From positions 1 through 17,218 of the forward strand of contig DAOUQU010000009.1 in assembly GCA_030625445.1 (NCBI GenBank): a stretch of DNA of 17,218 nt. Reading direction: 5' to 3'. The stretch is from Gammaproteobacteria bacterium. Lineage in GTDB: Bacteria; Pseudomonadota; Gammaproteobacteria; Chromatiales; Chromatiaceae. Both the position numbers and the translations under genes were made by a program. Below the pieces are notes generated by a model. That model was not told the origin of the DNA. It did not search any database and was given only the letters and a program-made list of their open reading frames with translations. How positions within the stretch are numbered: the first letter of the stretch is position 1; every line of letters starts with the position of its first letter. Below, piece after piece: positions 9,394 through 15,660 of this stretch.

Positions 9394-9801
9394 TCAGAAG
9401 TTAAAAAAGACATCTTGATCAGCAAATACCTTCACCATCTCGGCGCGGCTGACCAGTTGAATCGAGTCCTTCTCCGCCCAGTCGTCATCTTCATCTTCCC
9501 AGGTCAGGTGTTGAAGGTCCTCAAGGGTGAGACCACGTTCTTCCAGTGACTCTTTCTCGATGTAAATCTTGGTCACCTCATAGTCGCCCAGGGCGGAATA
9601 TGTTGGTGAGAAGTTTTTCATCTCGAGACCGGTGGTATCCTGCCCCTTGGTCAACTGGTAAACGCCATCGCCGATGAAAGCCATGCTGACATCCTGCTCA
9701 AAAGCAGCGCCGATCAGAACGACCTCGAGAGACTCCCACGCATAGATAGTGCCGTAAGGCGCCCTGCGATTGACGTACATAAATTTTTTCACTTTAGACA
9801 T
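9394..9801 (-). CDS. dsrF: DsrF, subunit of the DsrEFH sulfurtransferase (TusC-like)
   Basis: The protein is 135 residues from the ATG at 9801, which has GAGGGG 8 nt upstream; an upstream TTG at 9816 would overlap dsrE. The N-terminus KKFMYVNRRAPYGTIYAWESLEV and the later FIGDGVYQLTKGQDT block match TusC/DsrF. The C-terminal part is acidic (WEDEDDDWAEKD, about 100-111). The protein contains no cysteine, as expected for the structural subunit of the E2F2H2 complex. It starts 11 nt after the dsrE stop. Confidence 0.94.
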   Translation of the reverse strand: MSKVKKFMYVNRRAPYGTIYAWESLEVVLIGAAFEQDVSMAFIGDGVYQLTKGQDTTGLEMKNFSPTYSALGDYEVTKIYIEKESLEERGLTLEDLQHLTWEDEDDDWAEKDSIQLVSRAEMVKVFADQDVFFNF

Positions 9802-9812
9802 CGCAATACCCC

Positions 9813-10205
9813 TCAATCCCCAAAGACGACCAGACGGTCGCTCTGGATGGCGCCTTCAACCAGCTGGCCGAGACCGGAAATACGGAATCCCTCGGCAATA
9901 TTGGTTGCATCTTTACCGTTTCGCTCAGCTTCGCCGTCATCGACAATACCGCGACGCTGCGCGGCAGCGACACAGATCACCAGATCGAGATCATGCTCTG
10001 CCCCCAACTCACTCCATCGTTTGACAATATTGCGGTCATCCTGTGGAGGAGTCGTCAGACGCGTACCGTTGTTCACGCCGTCGTGGTAGAAAAAGACACG
10101 AAAAATTTCGTGGCCCTTCTCCAGTGCGGCTTTGGTGAACAGGTACGCGCTGTCAGTCGCCTGATGCTGATACGGACCTTCATTTACCTGAATCGTAAAC
10201 TTCAT
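9813..10205 (-). CDS. dsrE: DsrE, active-site subunit of the DsrEFH sulfurtransferase (TusD-like)
   Basis: The 130-residue protein is the usual length for DsrE. C78 in DLVICVAAAQRRG matches the essential persulfide-carrying Cys78 of A. vinosum DsrE in number and context. The N-terminus KFTIQVNEGPY and the glycine-rich C-terminus (FRISGLGQLVEGAIQSDRLV) are also family features. It accepts sulfur from upstream carriers and hands it to DsrC. TGGAG lies 8 nt before the ATG at 10205, and the gap from dsrB is 17 nt. Confidence 0.96.
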   Translation of the reverse strand: MKFTIQVNEGPYQHQATDSAYLFTKAALEKGHEIFRVFFYHDGVNNGTRLTTPPQDDRNIVKRWSELGAEHDLDLVICVAAAQRRGIVDDGEAERNGKDATNIAEGFRISGLGQLVEGAIQSDRLVVFGD

Positions 10206-10222
10206 CTGTTACTCCAGAATCA

Positions 10223-11293
10223 TCAGAAGCGAATGTGCGTCGATGCGTTGTAGCTCTTGCGAGCGCCGCGCCAGTTATCGATGTGATACTTGGTGAACGG
10301 CAGTTCCATCAGCTCGAAGAAACGCGGCCAACCGATACGCTCGACCCACTCTCCGATACGCTCCCAGTCACGTGCGCCTGCCTTGTACTCTTTGAGAATA
10401 CGCTTGACGATTGCAGTCGCCTCGGGCCAGCGTGGCGGGTTGTTCGGAATGCCGGCAGCAACCAGCTTCTGGAAGGTCGGCTTGCCACGCGCATTGGAGT
10501 GGTTACCACCGACCCAGATTGCCAGCTTGGAGTGCTCGGCATCGTTGATCTGCATTGGAGGACATGGAGGAAAGCATGCGCCGCAGCAGATGCACTTCTT
10601 CTCATCGACTTCCAGTGAAGGCTTGCCGTTGACCATTGCAGGACGAATCGCAGCAACCGGACAGCGCGCAACAACCGAAGGACGTTCACACACGGCCGAG
10701 ACCAGATCATGGTTGATCTTTGGCGGCTTGGTATGCTGTACGTTGATAGCGATATCACCCTGGCCGCCGCAGTTGATCTGGCAGCATGAGGTGGTGATAT
10801 GTACGCGGTTAGGCATATCGGCTGATTTGAACTCGCCGATCAGCTCGTCCATCATGGATTTCACGACACCCGAAGCATCGGTTCCGGGAATGTCGCAATG
10901 CAGCCAGCCCTGGGTATGAGAGAGCGTAGTGACCGAGTTTTGGGTGCCGCCAACAACAAAACCGGCGCCTTCCAGTGCGTCAATCAAAGGCTGAACACGG
11001 GACTCTTCGGTAACATAAAACTCGGGGTTGGAACGTATCGTAAAACGGATGAAGCCATCCGAATAGTTGTCCGCGATGTCACACAGGGTGCGCATGCTGA
11101 AGACATCAAGAATGCGCTGGGTGCCTGCCTTAACGGTCCACAACTTGTCGCCATGATCTGCGACGTGCAACAGTACACCCGGTTGCGGATGCGTATGATA
11201 TTTCCACATGCCAAAGTTACGACGCATGGTCGGATGCATGTACTGGAATGGATCAGGGCTACCGGTTTCGATCGGTTCGCGTAAGTCTGCCAT
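10223..11293 (-). CDS. dsrB: DsrB, beta subunit of reverse-type dissimilatory sulfite reductase
   Basis: The 356-residue protein shows sulfite reductase siroheme/[4Fe-4S] cysteines in HITTSCCQINCGGQGD (C170, C171, C175) and near C202/C211. A ferredoxin insert follows with CICCGACFPPCPP (C234, C237, C240, C244). Together with DsrA it forms the cytoplasmic alpha2beta2 enzyme that, in sulfur oxidizers, oxidizes DsrC-bound sulfur to sulfite. TGGAGA lies 8 nt before the ATG at 11293. It is separated from dsrA by an 88-bp gap that contains a hairpin. Confidence 0.96.
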   Translation of the reverse strand: MADLREPIETGSPDPFQYMHPTMRRNFGMWKYHTHPQPGVLLHVADHGDKLWTVKAGTQRILDVFSMRTLCDIADNYSDGFIRFTIRSNPEFYVTEESRVQPLIDALEGAGFVVGGTQNSVTTLSHTQGWLHCDIPGTDASGVVKSMMDELIGEFKSADMPNRVHITTSCCQINCGGQGDIAINVQHTKPPKINHDLVSAVCERPSVVARCPVAAIRPAMVNGKPSLEVDEKKCICCGACFPPCPPMQINDAEHSKLAIWVGGNHSNARGKPTFQKLVAAGIPNNPPRWPEATAIVKRILKEYKAGARDWERIGEWVERIGWPRFFELMELPFTKYHIDNWRGARKSYNASTHIRF

Positions 11294-11330
11294 TACAAAA
11301 ATCTCCAGAATTCAAAAAAACGTTTTATTA

Positions 11331-11355
11331 TCCGGCAGCACACCTGGCTACCGGA
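11331..11355 (-). other. Intercistronic hairpin between dsrA and dsrB
   Basis: TCCGGCAGC (11331-11339) pairs with GCTACCGGA (11347-11355) except for one C-A mismatch, leaving a 7-nt loop. It lies in the 88-bp gap, upstream of the dsrB ribosome site. No T run follows it directly on the minus strand, so it is more likely a stability or processing element than a terminator. Confidence 0.5.
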
Positions 11356-11381
11356 ACAACAATCAACTCAGAAAGCGCTAA

Positions 11382-12629
11382 TTACGCTTCCGCCTGACGA
11401 TCAAACCACTTGACGGCTTCCTCGTCCCATCCGTCCATACGGACGTATGAGCATTGACGCGGCTCGCTGACCATATTCGGATCAACATCCACACCGATGC
11501 CTTCAAGAAAGTTCACCAGGCCGATACGCTCGATCATCTCTCCGCAGCGCTCATGCTCGAGTGCATTCTCGGCCCAGAAATCGATCATCTCTTCCGCCAG
11601 TTCAACCAGCTCTTCCCAGTCATCTTCTGTTTCAAGCTTCTTGAAAGGAATCAAAACCGTACCCATCAGATCGCCGATTTTCAGCGTACGCTTTCCGCCG
11701 ATGAGAATCGTAACGCCATGGTCGTCACCGGGGTGCAGCGCCTTGGGAACAACATTCAGACAGTGCATGCAGCGCACGCAGTTCTTGTTGTCGACAGTCA
11801 GGGAGTCATCTTCGTTCAGCGTCATTGCCTGGGTCGGACAGCGTGAAGTGATATTATCGACCACATGCTGACGTCCTTTGCGGCCGACGTAGGCTTTCCA
11901 CTCATCCTGGTTGATCTTCATCTCGTCGCGCCAGGTGCCGATAATCGCCATATCGGCACGCTCGATTGCATTCTGACAGTCGTTGCCGCAACCGGAGACC
12001 TTGAACTTGAACTTGTAGGGAAGCGCAGGACGATGCACATCATCGGTGAAGTTGTTTACCAGCAGACGGTGCGCCTTCTGCTCATTGGTGCAAGACATCT
12101 CGCAACGCGCAGCGCCTACGCATGACATTGCCGTACGCACACAGGGTCCGGCGCCGCCGAGGTCCCAGCCATACTCGTTGATCTCGTCGAAGAACGGCTG
12201 TACGCCACTGTTGTCTGTACCGATAAACATGATATTGCCGGTCTGACCATGATAGGTCGTCAGGCCGGAGCCATACTTCTCCCACGAATCTGTCAGCTGA
12301 CGCAGCATATCGGTGGTGTAGAAGTTACCTGGAGCAGGTTGTACGCGCAGTGTGTGGAACTCTTTGGATTCCGGGAATGCATCTCCAACTTCGGAGAAGC
12401 GCGGAATAATACCGCCGCCATAACGGAATACGGAGATGGTTCCGCCTTTCCAGTAACCCTTGCGGGTTTCGTATGAGTGCTCAAGTTGCCCCAACAGGTC
12501 ATTGGTGACTTTATTGATACGCTCTTCAGGATGCTCGTCACGCAGACGTTTGATACCTGAAATAAAACTTGGCCATGGACCGCTCTCAAGCTGGTCCAGC
12601 ATTGGAGTGCTACGTTTCTCAATTGCCAT
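11382..12629 (-). CDS. dsrA: DsrA, alpha subunit of reverse-type dissimilatory sulfite reductase
   Basis: The 415-residue protein has the siroheme-[4Fe-4S] motif C-x5-C (C170, C176 in SCVGAARCEMSC) and C-x3-C (C214, C218 in SGCGNDCQN). A ferredoxin domain follows with C264, C284, C287 and C290 (NCVRCMHC). The catalytic siroheme pocket is therefore complete. It pairs with DsrB. It is the first gene of the operon, reading away from a 510-bp divergent regulatory region. The ATG at 12629 has GAGGA at 12640-12644 upstream. The reaction direction is inferred as oxidative from the accompanying dsrEFH and dsrL. Confidence 0.97.
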   Translation of the reverse strand: MAIEKRSTPMLDQLESGPWPSFISGIKRLRDEHPEERINKVTNDLLGQLEHSYETRKGYWKGGTISVFRYGGGIIPRFSEVGDAFPESKEFHTLRVQPAPGNFYTTDMLRQLTDSWEKYGSGLTTYHGQTGNIMFIGTDNSGVQPFFDEINEYGWDLGGAGPCVRTAMSCVGAARCEMSCTNEQKAHRLLVNNFTDDVHRPALPYKFKFKVSGCGNDCQNAIERADMAIIGTWRDEMKINQDEWKAYVGRKGRQHVVDNITSRCPTQAMTLNEDDSLTVDNKNCVRCMHCLNVVPKALHPGDDHGVTILIGGKRTLKIGDLMGTVLIPFKKLETEDDWEELVELAEEMIDFWAENALEHERCGEMIERIGLVNFLEGIGVDVDPNMVSEPRQCSYVRMDGWDEEAVKWFDRQAEA

Positions 12630-12762
12630 TCGCTCGTTCTCCTCGTGAGGACTCTTTATCTAAAAAAAATATTTTGGATTCGCCACCCGGCAAAACCATA
12701 AAAAATACTGCTTGCAGGGTTTGCAAGAGATAAATCTCCCCTGTGCCCCATTAACAGGCGCT

Positions 12763-12790
12763 AATATAGCTGGAGTCTCCCTGTTGTAAC
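12763..12790 (-). promoter_or_regulatory. Candidate sigma70-type promoter of the dsr operon
   Basis: On the minus strand, GTTACA (12790-12785; 4 of 6 matches to the -35 consensus) is followed after 16 nt by TATATT (12768-12763; 5 of 6 to the -10 consensus). Transcription would start near 12756, giving a leader of about 125 nt before dsrA. The weak -35 suggests need for an activator. This is pattern matching only. Confidence 0.35.
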
Positions 12791-12824
12791 ATTCCACCAA
12801 AGAGGGAGCACCCTATAATACTGC

Positions 12825-12840
12825 TACCCCTTTAGGGATA
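12825..12840. promoter_or_regulatory. NarL/NarP-like 7-2-7 inverted heptamer site
   Basis: TACCCCT-TT-AGGGATA is two inverted heptamers separated by 2 bp. The left half fits the NarL/NarP consensus TACYYMT fully and the right half fits with one mismatch. It would centre about 76 bp upstream of the candidate dsrA start site, a workable activator position. Binding by a NarL-family regulator is inference. Confidence 0.35.
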
Positions 12841-13139
12841 GTCATCAACCGGGAACCGCTGCTTCCAAAACCCTGCGAAGCATCATTTTATTTCAGGCGC
12901 GCATCAGCATAGACTTACACCATACTGCACACAAAGCCTTGCAACTCTGACTCGCGCCCATGAACCCGCCACTGAACACAGTGTTGCTATTCAGCTACAT
13001 ATTAGCAGTTACTAAAATGATGATAAACTACCCGCATCTCTAAAAAGCTAAAATCTCAGCTTTACCTGACCAGCGTCAACAACTGCTCAGAAAGGCGTCA
13101 AAATCAACTTGACAAGCAAGCATATTTTCAGGAGTCAAT

Positions 13140-13331
13140 GTGTTAAATCTCAGCCAGATCATCATCGCCAACCAGCAGTTCACATCATTTAACGAACTGG
13201 AAGAAGCTATCAAGGAGTATACGAAGCAGGGCGAACGCTTCTTCCGCATGGACGTCAAACCTCCCTATTTCGATACTCCGGAGGAGTGGGAAGACCGCCT
13301 CGAAGCCTCGTTCAGCGGTTATAACAAATGA
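13140..13331 (+). CDS. Small conserved-looking protein of unknown function (63 aa)
   Basis: It starts at GTG 13140, with AGGAG 5 nt upstream; the ATG two bases earlier, in another frame, hits a stop at once. The 63-residue product is acidic and soluble. It has a predicted helix around ELEEAIKEYTKQGERFF, an aromatic-proline stretch MDVKPPYFDTPEEWED, and no cysteine, signal or membrane segment. I do not recognise the family. It is the first gene diverging from dsrA and is followed after 30 nt by the TPR-like gene, so the two are probably co-transcribed. The strong ribosome site supports it as a real gene. Confidence 0.7.
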   Translation: MLNLSQIIIANQQFTSFNELEEAIKEYTKQGERFFRMDVKPPYFDTPEEWEDRLEASFSGYNK

Positions 13332-13361
13332 TGCAATTCAGCTCCAACAGTGAGAAAAACC

Positions 13362-14078
13362 ATGATTGATTACATCGATCCGAACAAGCTTGAGGATAGC
13401 GCCGCCGACTCTCTACACAAGGATCTCGGTGAACAGGCGCAGCTTGAAGGCCTCCTGCCCGAACTCGAGCAAAAGCTGGCGCAGCTGCCGGAACAGGCTC
13501 CTGCGCTTGAACGCGCCGGGCTGCTGCTGGAGATCGCACGCATTCATCAGCACCTGGGGCGTGGTGAGCAGGCCTGGCCATTGGCGCGTACTGCATTTGA
13601 GCTCTTCAGCAGCGAGCAGGCATGGGAGGATGCCGCCGACACCTGTGACGTTCTCTATCAAAGCGAGCAACCAGACTCACTGGTTGCACTGGCCAACGGC
13701 ATCTGGCTGGGCGTAACCTTCCCCATCGACCCCGAAATCAGTGTTCACATGTTGAGTCATATCGTTGATGACACCCCGGACGATGCCGATGGCGCCGCTG
13801 TTGCTGCTGTCGCGGCACTCTACCTTGCCGAAGCGCGCGCCGCAGAGGGGCCTGAAAAAGAGCGCCTGGTGTTCTTCTCCAATCAACTGCTTGGCCGGGT
13901 GGCGCGCCGCCATTCGGGCGTTGAGTCCCAGGAACAGTTCTCCTTGTGGATCAAAAAATTAGAGCTGAATGACCCTGATAAATTCCTGGTGCGCCTGCGC
14001 AACGTTATCGATGTGCTTGCCCAGGACGACTGGTGGATCGATCGCGAAGCCATCCATCAGCAACTTAAAGCGAGTTGA
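13362..14078 (+). CDS. TPR-like helical protein of unknown function
   Basis: From the ATG at 13362 the product is 238 residues; a GTG at 13350 would add four, with no better ribosome site. It is almost entirely helical and acidic. The region around residues 45-105 (LLLEIARIHQHLGRGEQAWPL, then AFELFSSEQAWEDAADTCDVL) has the spacing of small and large residues seen in tetratricopeptide-type repeats, which usually bind other proteins. An alanine-rich helix lies near 140-155, and the C-terminus is DDWWIDREAIHQQLKAS. I see no catalytic motif, signal or membrane segment. It lies between the 63-aa gene and the Cas6-like gene, so an adaptor role is possible but unproven. Confidence 0.75.
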   Translation: MIDYIDPNKLEDSAADSLHKDLGEQAQLEGLLPELEQKLAQLPEQAPALERAGLLLEIARIHQHLGRGEQAWPLARTAFELFSSEQAWEDAADTCDVLYQSEQPDSLVALANGIWLGVTFPIDPEISVHMLSHIVDDTPDDADGAAVAAVAALYLAEARAAEGPEKERLVFFSNQLLGRVARRHSGVESQEQFSLWIKKLELNDPDKFLVRLRNVIDVLAQDDWWIDREAIHQQLKAS

Positions 14079-14140
14079 GGAAACTATGATCTTGTGGAAC
14101 CAAATCTCAGACTGACGAGGCATGAAAAAGATTATTTTCT

Positions 14141-14200
14141 CTCGCCAAGACACCAAGACCGCAAAGGTTTTTCTTAGCGGGCTTAGCGTCTTGGCGTGAG
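14141..14200. repeat. Interspersed imperfect palindrome (REP/MITE-like)
   Basis: The 60-bp element starts CTCGCCAAGAC and ends GTCTTGGCGTGAG, and the two arms remain complementary with few mismatches for about 20 bp around a T-rich loop. It resembles a CGCCAAGACGC-type extragenic repeat common in environmental proteobacteria (from memory). It occupies the gap before the Cas6-like gene. It is a possible RNA hairpin in the cotranscript. Confidence 0.6.
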
Positions 14201-14239
14201 TACTTATGAAATTTTGACTTATTCAGAGGTTTTTTAAAT

Positions 14240-14941
14240 ATGTTTTGGAATGATGACACGCCGTCAAAGGAGACGATAATTCCCGACAATGTTATTGATC
14301 TGCTGTTTTCAATCAACTGCCGCGAGATCCCCGTTGATCATGCTCACGCGCTCTCTACCGCACTCAAGGCGGCAGCCCCTGAAATATTCGAGAGCAGCGA
14401 TATTGCAGTGCACACCATCCATGTCGCCAGTTCGGCGCATGGCTGGGAGCGCCCCGATTTCAACACCGATGAACACCTGCTCCTCTCACATCGCACCAAA
14501 CTGACTCTACGGGTTCCCAAAGAGAGCGCCTCTGAGATTCAACAACGCCTGCATGGCGTAGCGCTTAATATCGACGGCTGCGAGCTCGTCATCGGCAAGT
14601 CAAAGAGCAAACCTTTGAGCAAACAGGGAACCATCTACTCCCGCTACATCCAGTGTCTCGAGGGTGAAGGCGAGGACGAAACCCGCTTTATGCAGCGCAT
14701 GGCGGCAGAGCTCGAAAAGCTCGGCATCACCATCAAAAAAGCGCTGTGTGGAAAAACCACCCTGCTGCACACTCCGGATGGTGAGATTCTGACCCGCAGC
14801 CTGATGCTTGCCGACCTGAATACAGAGGAGTCCGTCAAACTGCAGCACCATGGACTCGGCGGCGGCAGGGATATGGGTTGCGGCATTTTCATTCCTCACA
14901 AGGGCATAGATGCGGTTGAAAATATCGAGAACAACGAGTGA
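14240..14941 (+). CDS. Orphan Cas6/Cmx6-like (I-MYXAN-type) CRISPR RNA endonuclease homolog
   Basis: The 233-residue protein resembles the Cas6/Cmx6 family of the Myxococcus-type CRISPR systems along its whole length, as I recall that family. The blocks are IPDNVIDLLFSINCREIPVDHA near the start, GWERPDF (68-74), LSHRTKLTLRVP (82-93), LCGK (169-172), TRSLMLADL (185-193) and a glycine-rich loop with HGLGGGRDMGCGIFIPHKGI (204-223). The glycine-rich C-terminal loop is the RNA-binding hallmark of Cas6. H34 or H36 could be the general acid/base histidine. Cas6 normally cuts pre-crRNA at repeats, but no CRISPR repeats or other cas genes appear in this window. AGAGG lies about 10 nt before the ATG. 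It is flanked by the TPR-like gene and a DsrC paralog. Confidence 0.82.
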   Translation: MFWNDDTPSKETIIPDNVIDLLFSINCREIPVDHAHALSTALKAAAPEIFESSDIAVHTIHVASSAHGWERPDFNTDEHLLLSHRTKLTLRVPKESASEIQQRLHGVALNIDGCELVIGKSKSKPLSKQGTIYSRYIQCLEGEGEDETRFMQRMAAELEKLGITIKKALCGKTTLLHTPDGEILTRSLMLADLNTEESVKLQHHGLGGGRDMGCGIFIPHKGIDAVENIENNE

Positions 14942-14983
14942 CTTCTATAAAATCCGCGCATTGTTTGATACTGTGCAGGATCA

Positions 14984-15018
14984 GGATTCCGCAAGAATCC
15001 CACCACCCCGAGTGGGAT
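14984..15018 (+). promoter_or_regulatory. Overlapping, mutually exclusive hairpins upstream of the DsrC paralog
   Basis: GGATTC/GAATCC (14984-14989 with 14995-15000; 5-nt loop) and ATCCCAC/GTGGGAT (14997-15003 with 15012-15018; 8-nt loop) share bases 14997-15000, so only one full stem can form at a time. They sit in the 156-bp gap after the Cas6-like gene, about 80 nt before the ATG at 15098. No T run follows, so this may be a processing or folding switch, or chance. Confidence 0.35.
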
Positions 15019-15097
15019 ATTTCCGTTGAATCACTTTATTGCGTAAAATAACGCGCAGATTTTTCGTAGTCTTGAAATTCAATCAGGAGAAAATAGT

Positions 15098-15436
15098 ATG
15101 GCTTATGAAGTTGACGGTACAACAATCGAAGCAGACGCAGACGGCTATCTTGCCGACACATCCACCTGGAGTGAAGCAGTCGCAGCGGAGATCGCTAAAG
15201 CTGATGAGCTCGAGATGACCGACAAGCACTGGGATGTTGTCAACTATCTGCGCGAGCAGCACATCAACAACGCCGGCGCCGAACCCAACGAACGCACAAT
15301 CGCCAAAGATATGGGCAAGATCTGGGGCAAAAAACCCAGCAGCAAGGATATGTATATCCTCTTCCCCAATATGCCCAGCAAACAGGGGCGTAAAATCGCC
15401 GGCCTGCCGAAAAGCACCCGCAAAGGCGGCTATTGA
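15098..15436 (+). CDS. DsrC/TusE-family paralog lacking both C-terminal cysteines (RspA-like)
   Basis: The 112-residue protein aligns without gaps for its first ~50 residues with the DsrC in this window (shared VDG, DGYLADTSTW, HWDVVNYLRE blocks). Its C-terminal arm reads QGRKIAGLPKSTRKGGY. The CysB position is R98 and the CysA position is glycine; the whole protein contains no cysteine. It cannot carry sulfur as DsrC or TusE do. Cysteine-free members of this family have been grouped as presumed regulatory proteins (RspA, from memory). AGGAG lies 8 nt before the ATG. It follows the Cas6-like gene and is itself followed by a structured element and a terminator. Confidence 0.88.
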   Translation: MAYEVDGTTIEADADGYLADTSTWSEAVAAEIAKADELEMTDKHWDVVNYLREQHINNAGAEPNERTIAKDMGKIWGKKPSSKDMYILFPNMPSKQGRKIAGLPKSTRKGGY

Positions 15437-15445
15437 TCGCTCAAG

Positions 15446-15531
15446 TCATCACAACCATCTCCTCCGGGAGACGCCTACATGGATGTAGGTGGTAGAGCAA
15501 CGCAGGAGCAGTTTGCCGAGGGTTGTGATGA
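15446..15531 (+). ncRNA. Predicted multi-branched structured RNA element downstream of the DsrC paralog
   Basis: A perfect 11-bp stem, TCATCACAACC with GGTTGTGATGA (15446-15456 and 15521-15531), encloses two or three smaller hairpins. TCTCC/GGAGA has loop TCCG (15458-15471). CCTACA/TGTAGG has loop TGGA (15474-15489). A weaker GCAA/TTGC stem lies at 15497-15516. The result is a cloverleaf-like 86-nt fold 4 nt before an intrinsic terminator, in keeping with a processed 3' RNA. It could instead be an interspersed palindromic repeat. No tRNA signature closes properly, and I know no family for it. Confidence 0.5.
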
Positions 15532-15535
15532 GGGC

Positions 15536-15566
15536 AAAAGCAGCTTTCGAGCTGCTTTTTTATTTT
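15536..15566 (+). terminator. Intrinsic terminator after the DsrC paralog
   Basis: AAAAGCAGCT (15536-15545) pairs with AGCTGCTTTT (15550-15559) around a TTCG tetraloop, followed by TTATTTT. This is a standard Rho-independent terminator ending the plus-strand cluster that begins at 13140. The A run on the left may let it also work on the other strand. Confidence 0.9.
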
Positions 15567-15589
15567 CGTGCTTTTCGTGACTTTCGTGG
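15563..15589. repeat. Three tandem 9-mers (TTTTCGTGN)
   Basis: TTTTCGTGC, TTTTCGTGA and CTTTCGTGG follow each other directly after the terminator. It resembles a fragment of an interspersed repeat. The rest of the gap up to lgt (15590-15660) shows no convincing promoter or ribosome site. Confidence 0.5.
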
Positions 15590-15660
15590 TTGAAAAAAGT
15601 CCTGGCGCGTTACACGATTCCGATAAACTATAGAAAATTACTCTAATGTAACTGTTCTAG

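Larger units (their letters stand above)
12630..13139. promoter_or_regulatory. Divergent intergenic region upstream of dsrA and the 63-aa gene
   Basis: This is the only gene-free stretch over 300 bases. On the dsrA side it holds a candidate promoter, a leader of about 125 nt with small hairpins (CTTGCA/TGCAAG at 12711-12727; GAGA/TCTC at 12727-12738) and a NarL-like palindrome. On the other side I see a small inverted repeat AACAC-A-GTGTT (12975-12985), a weak hairpin AAAGCT/AGCTTT (13044-13063) and AGGAG at 13130-13134 serving the GTG at 13140. I found no convincing promoter for the plus-strand genes and no reading frame that looks coding. Confidence 0.6.

Noticed and set aside
12814..12819. 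TATAAT on the plus strand in the divergent region
   Set aside because: No -35 at 16-18 bp upstream, and the first plus-strand gene is over 300 bp away.
13109..13114. Perfect TTGACA -35 box before the 63-aa gene
   Set aside because: No -10 element lies at the right distance; the start codon follows only about 25 bp later.
14086..14115. 9-codon reading frame MILWNQISD with TGAGGAAAC upstream
   Set aside because: It has a fair ribosome site right after the TPR-like gene, but it is too short to support and has no leader-peptide composition.
14122..14199. 25-codon reading frame starting MKKIIFSRQD with a weak ribosome site
   Set aside because: Most of it lies within the palindromic repeat, so the frame is probably accidental.
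15490..15531. tRNA-like segment GGTAGAGCA
   Set aside because: It resembles a tRNA D arm, but the partner GCTC, a proper anticodon arm and a T arm are missing.
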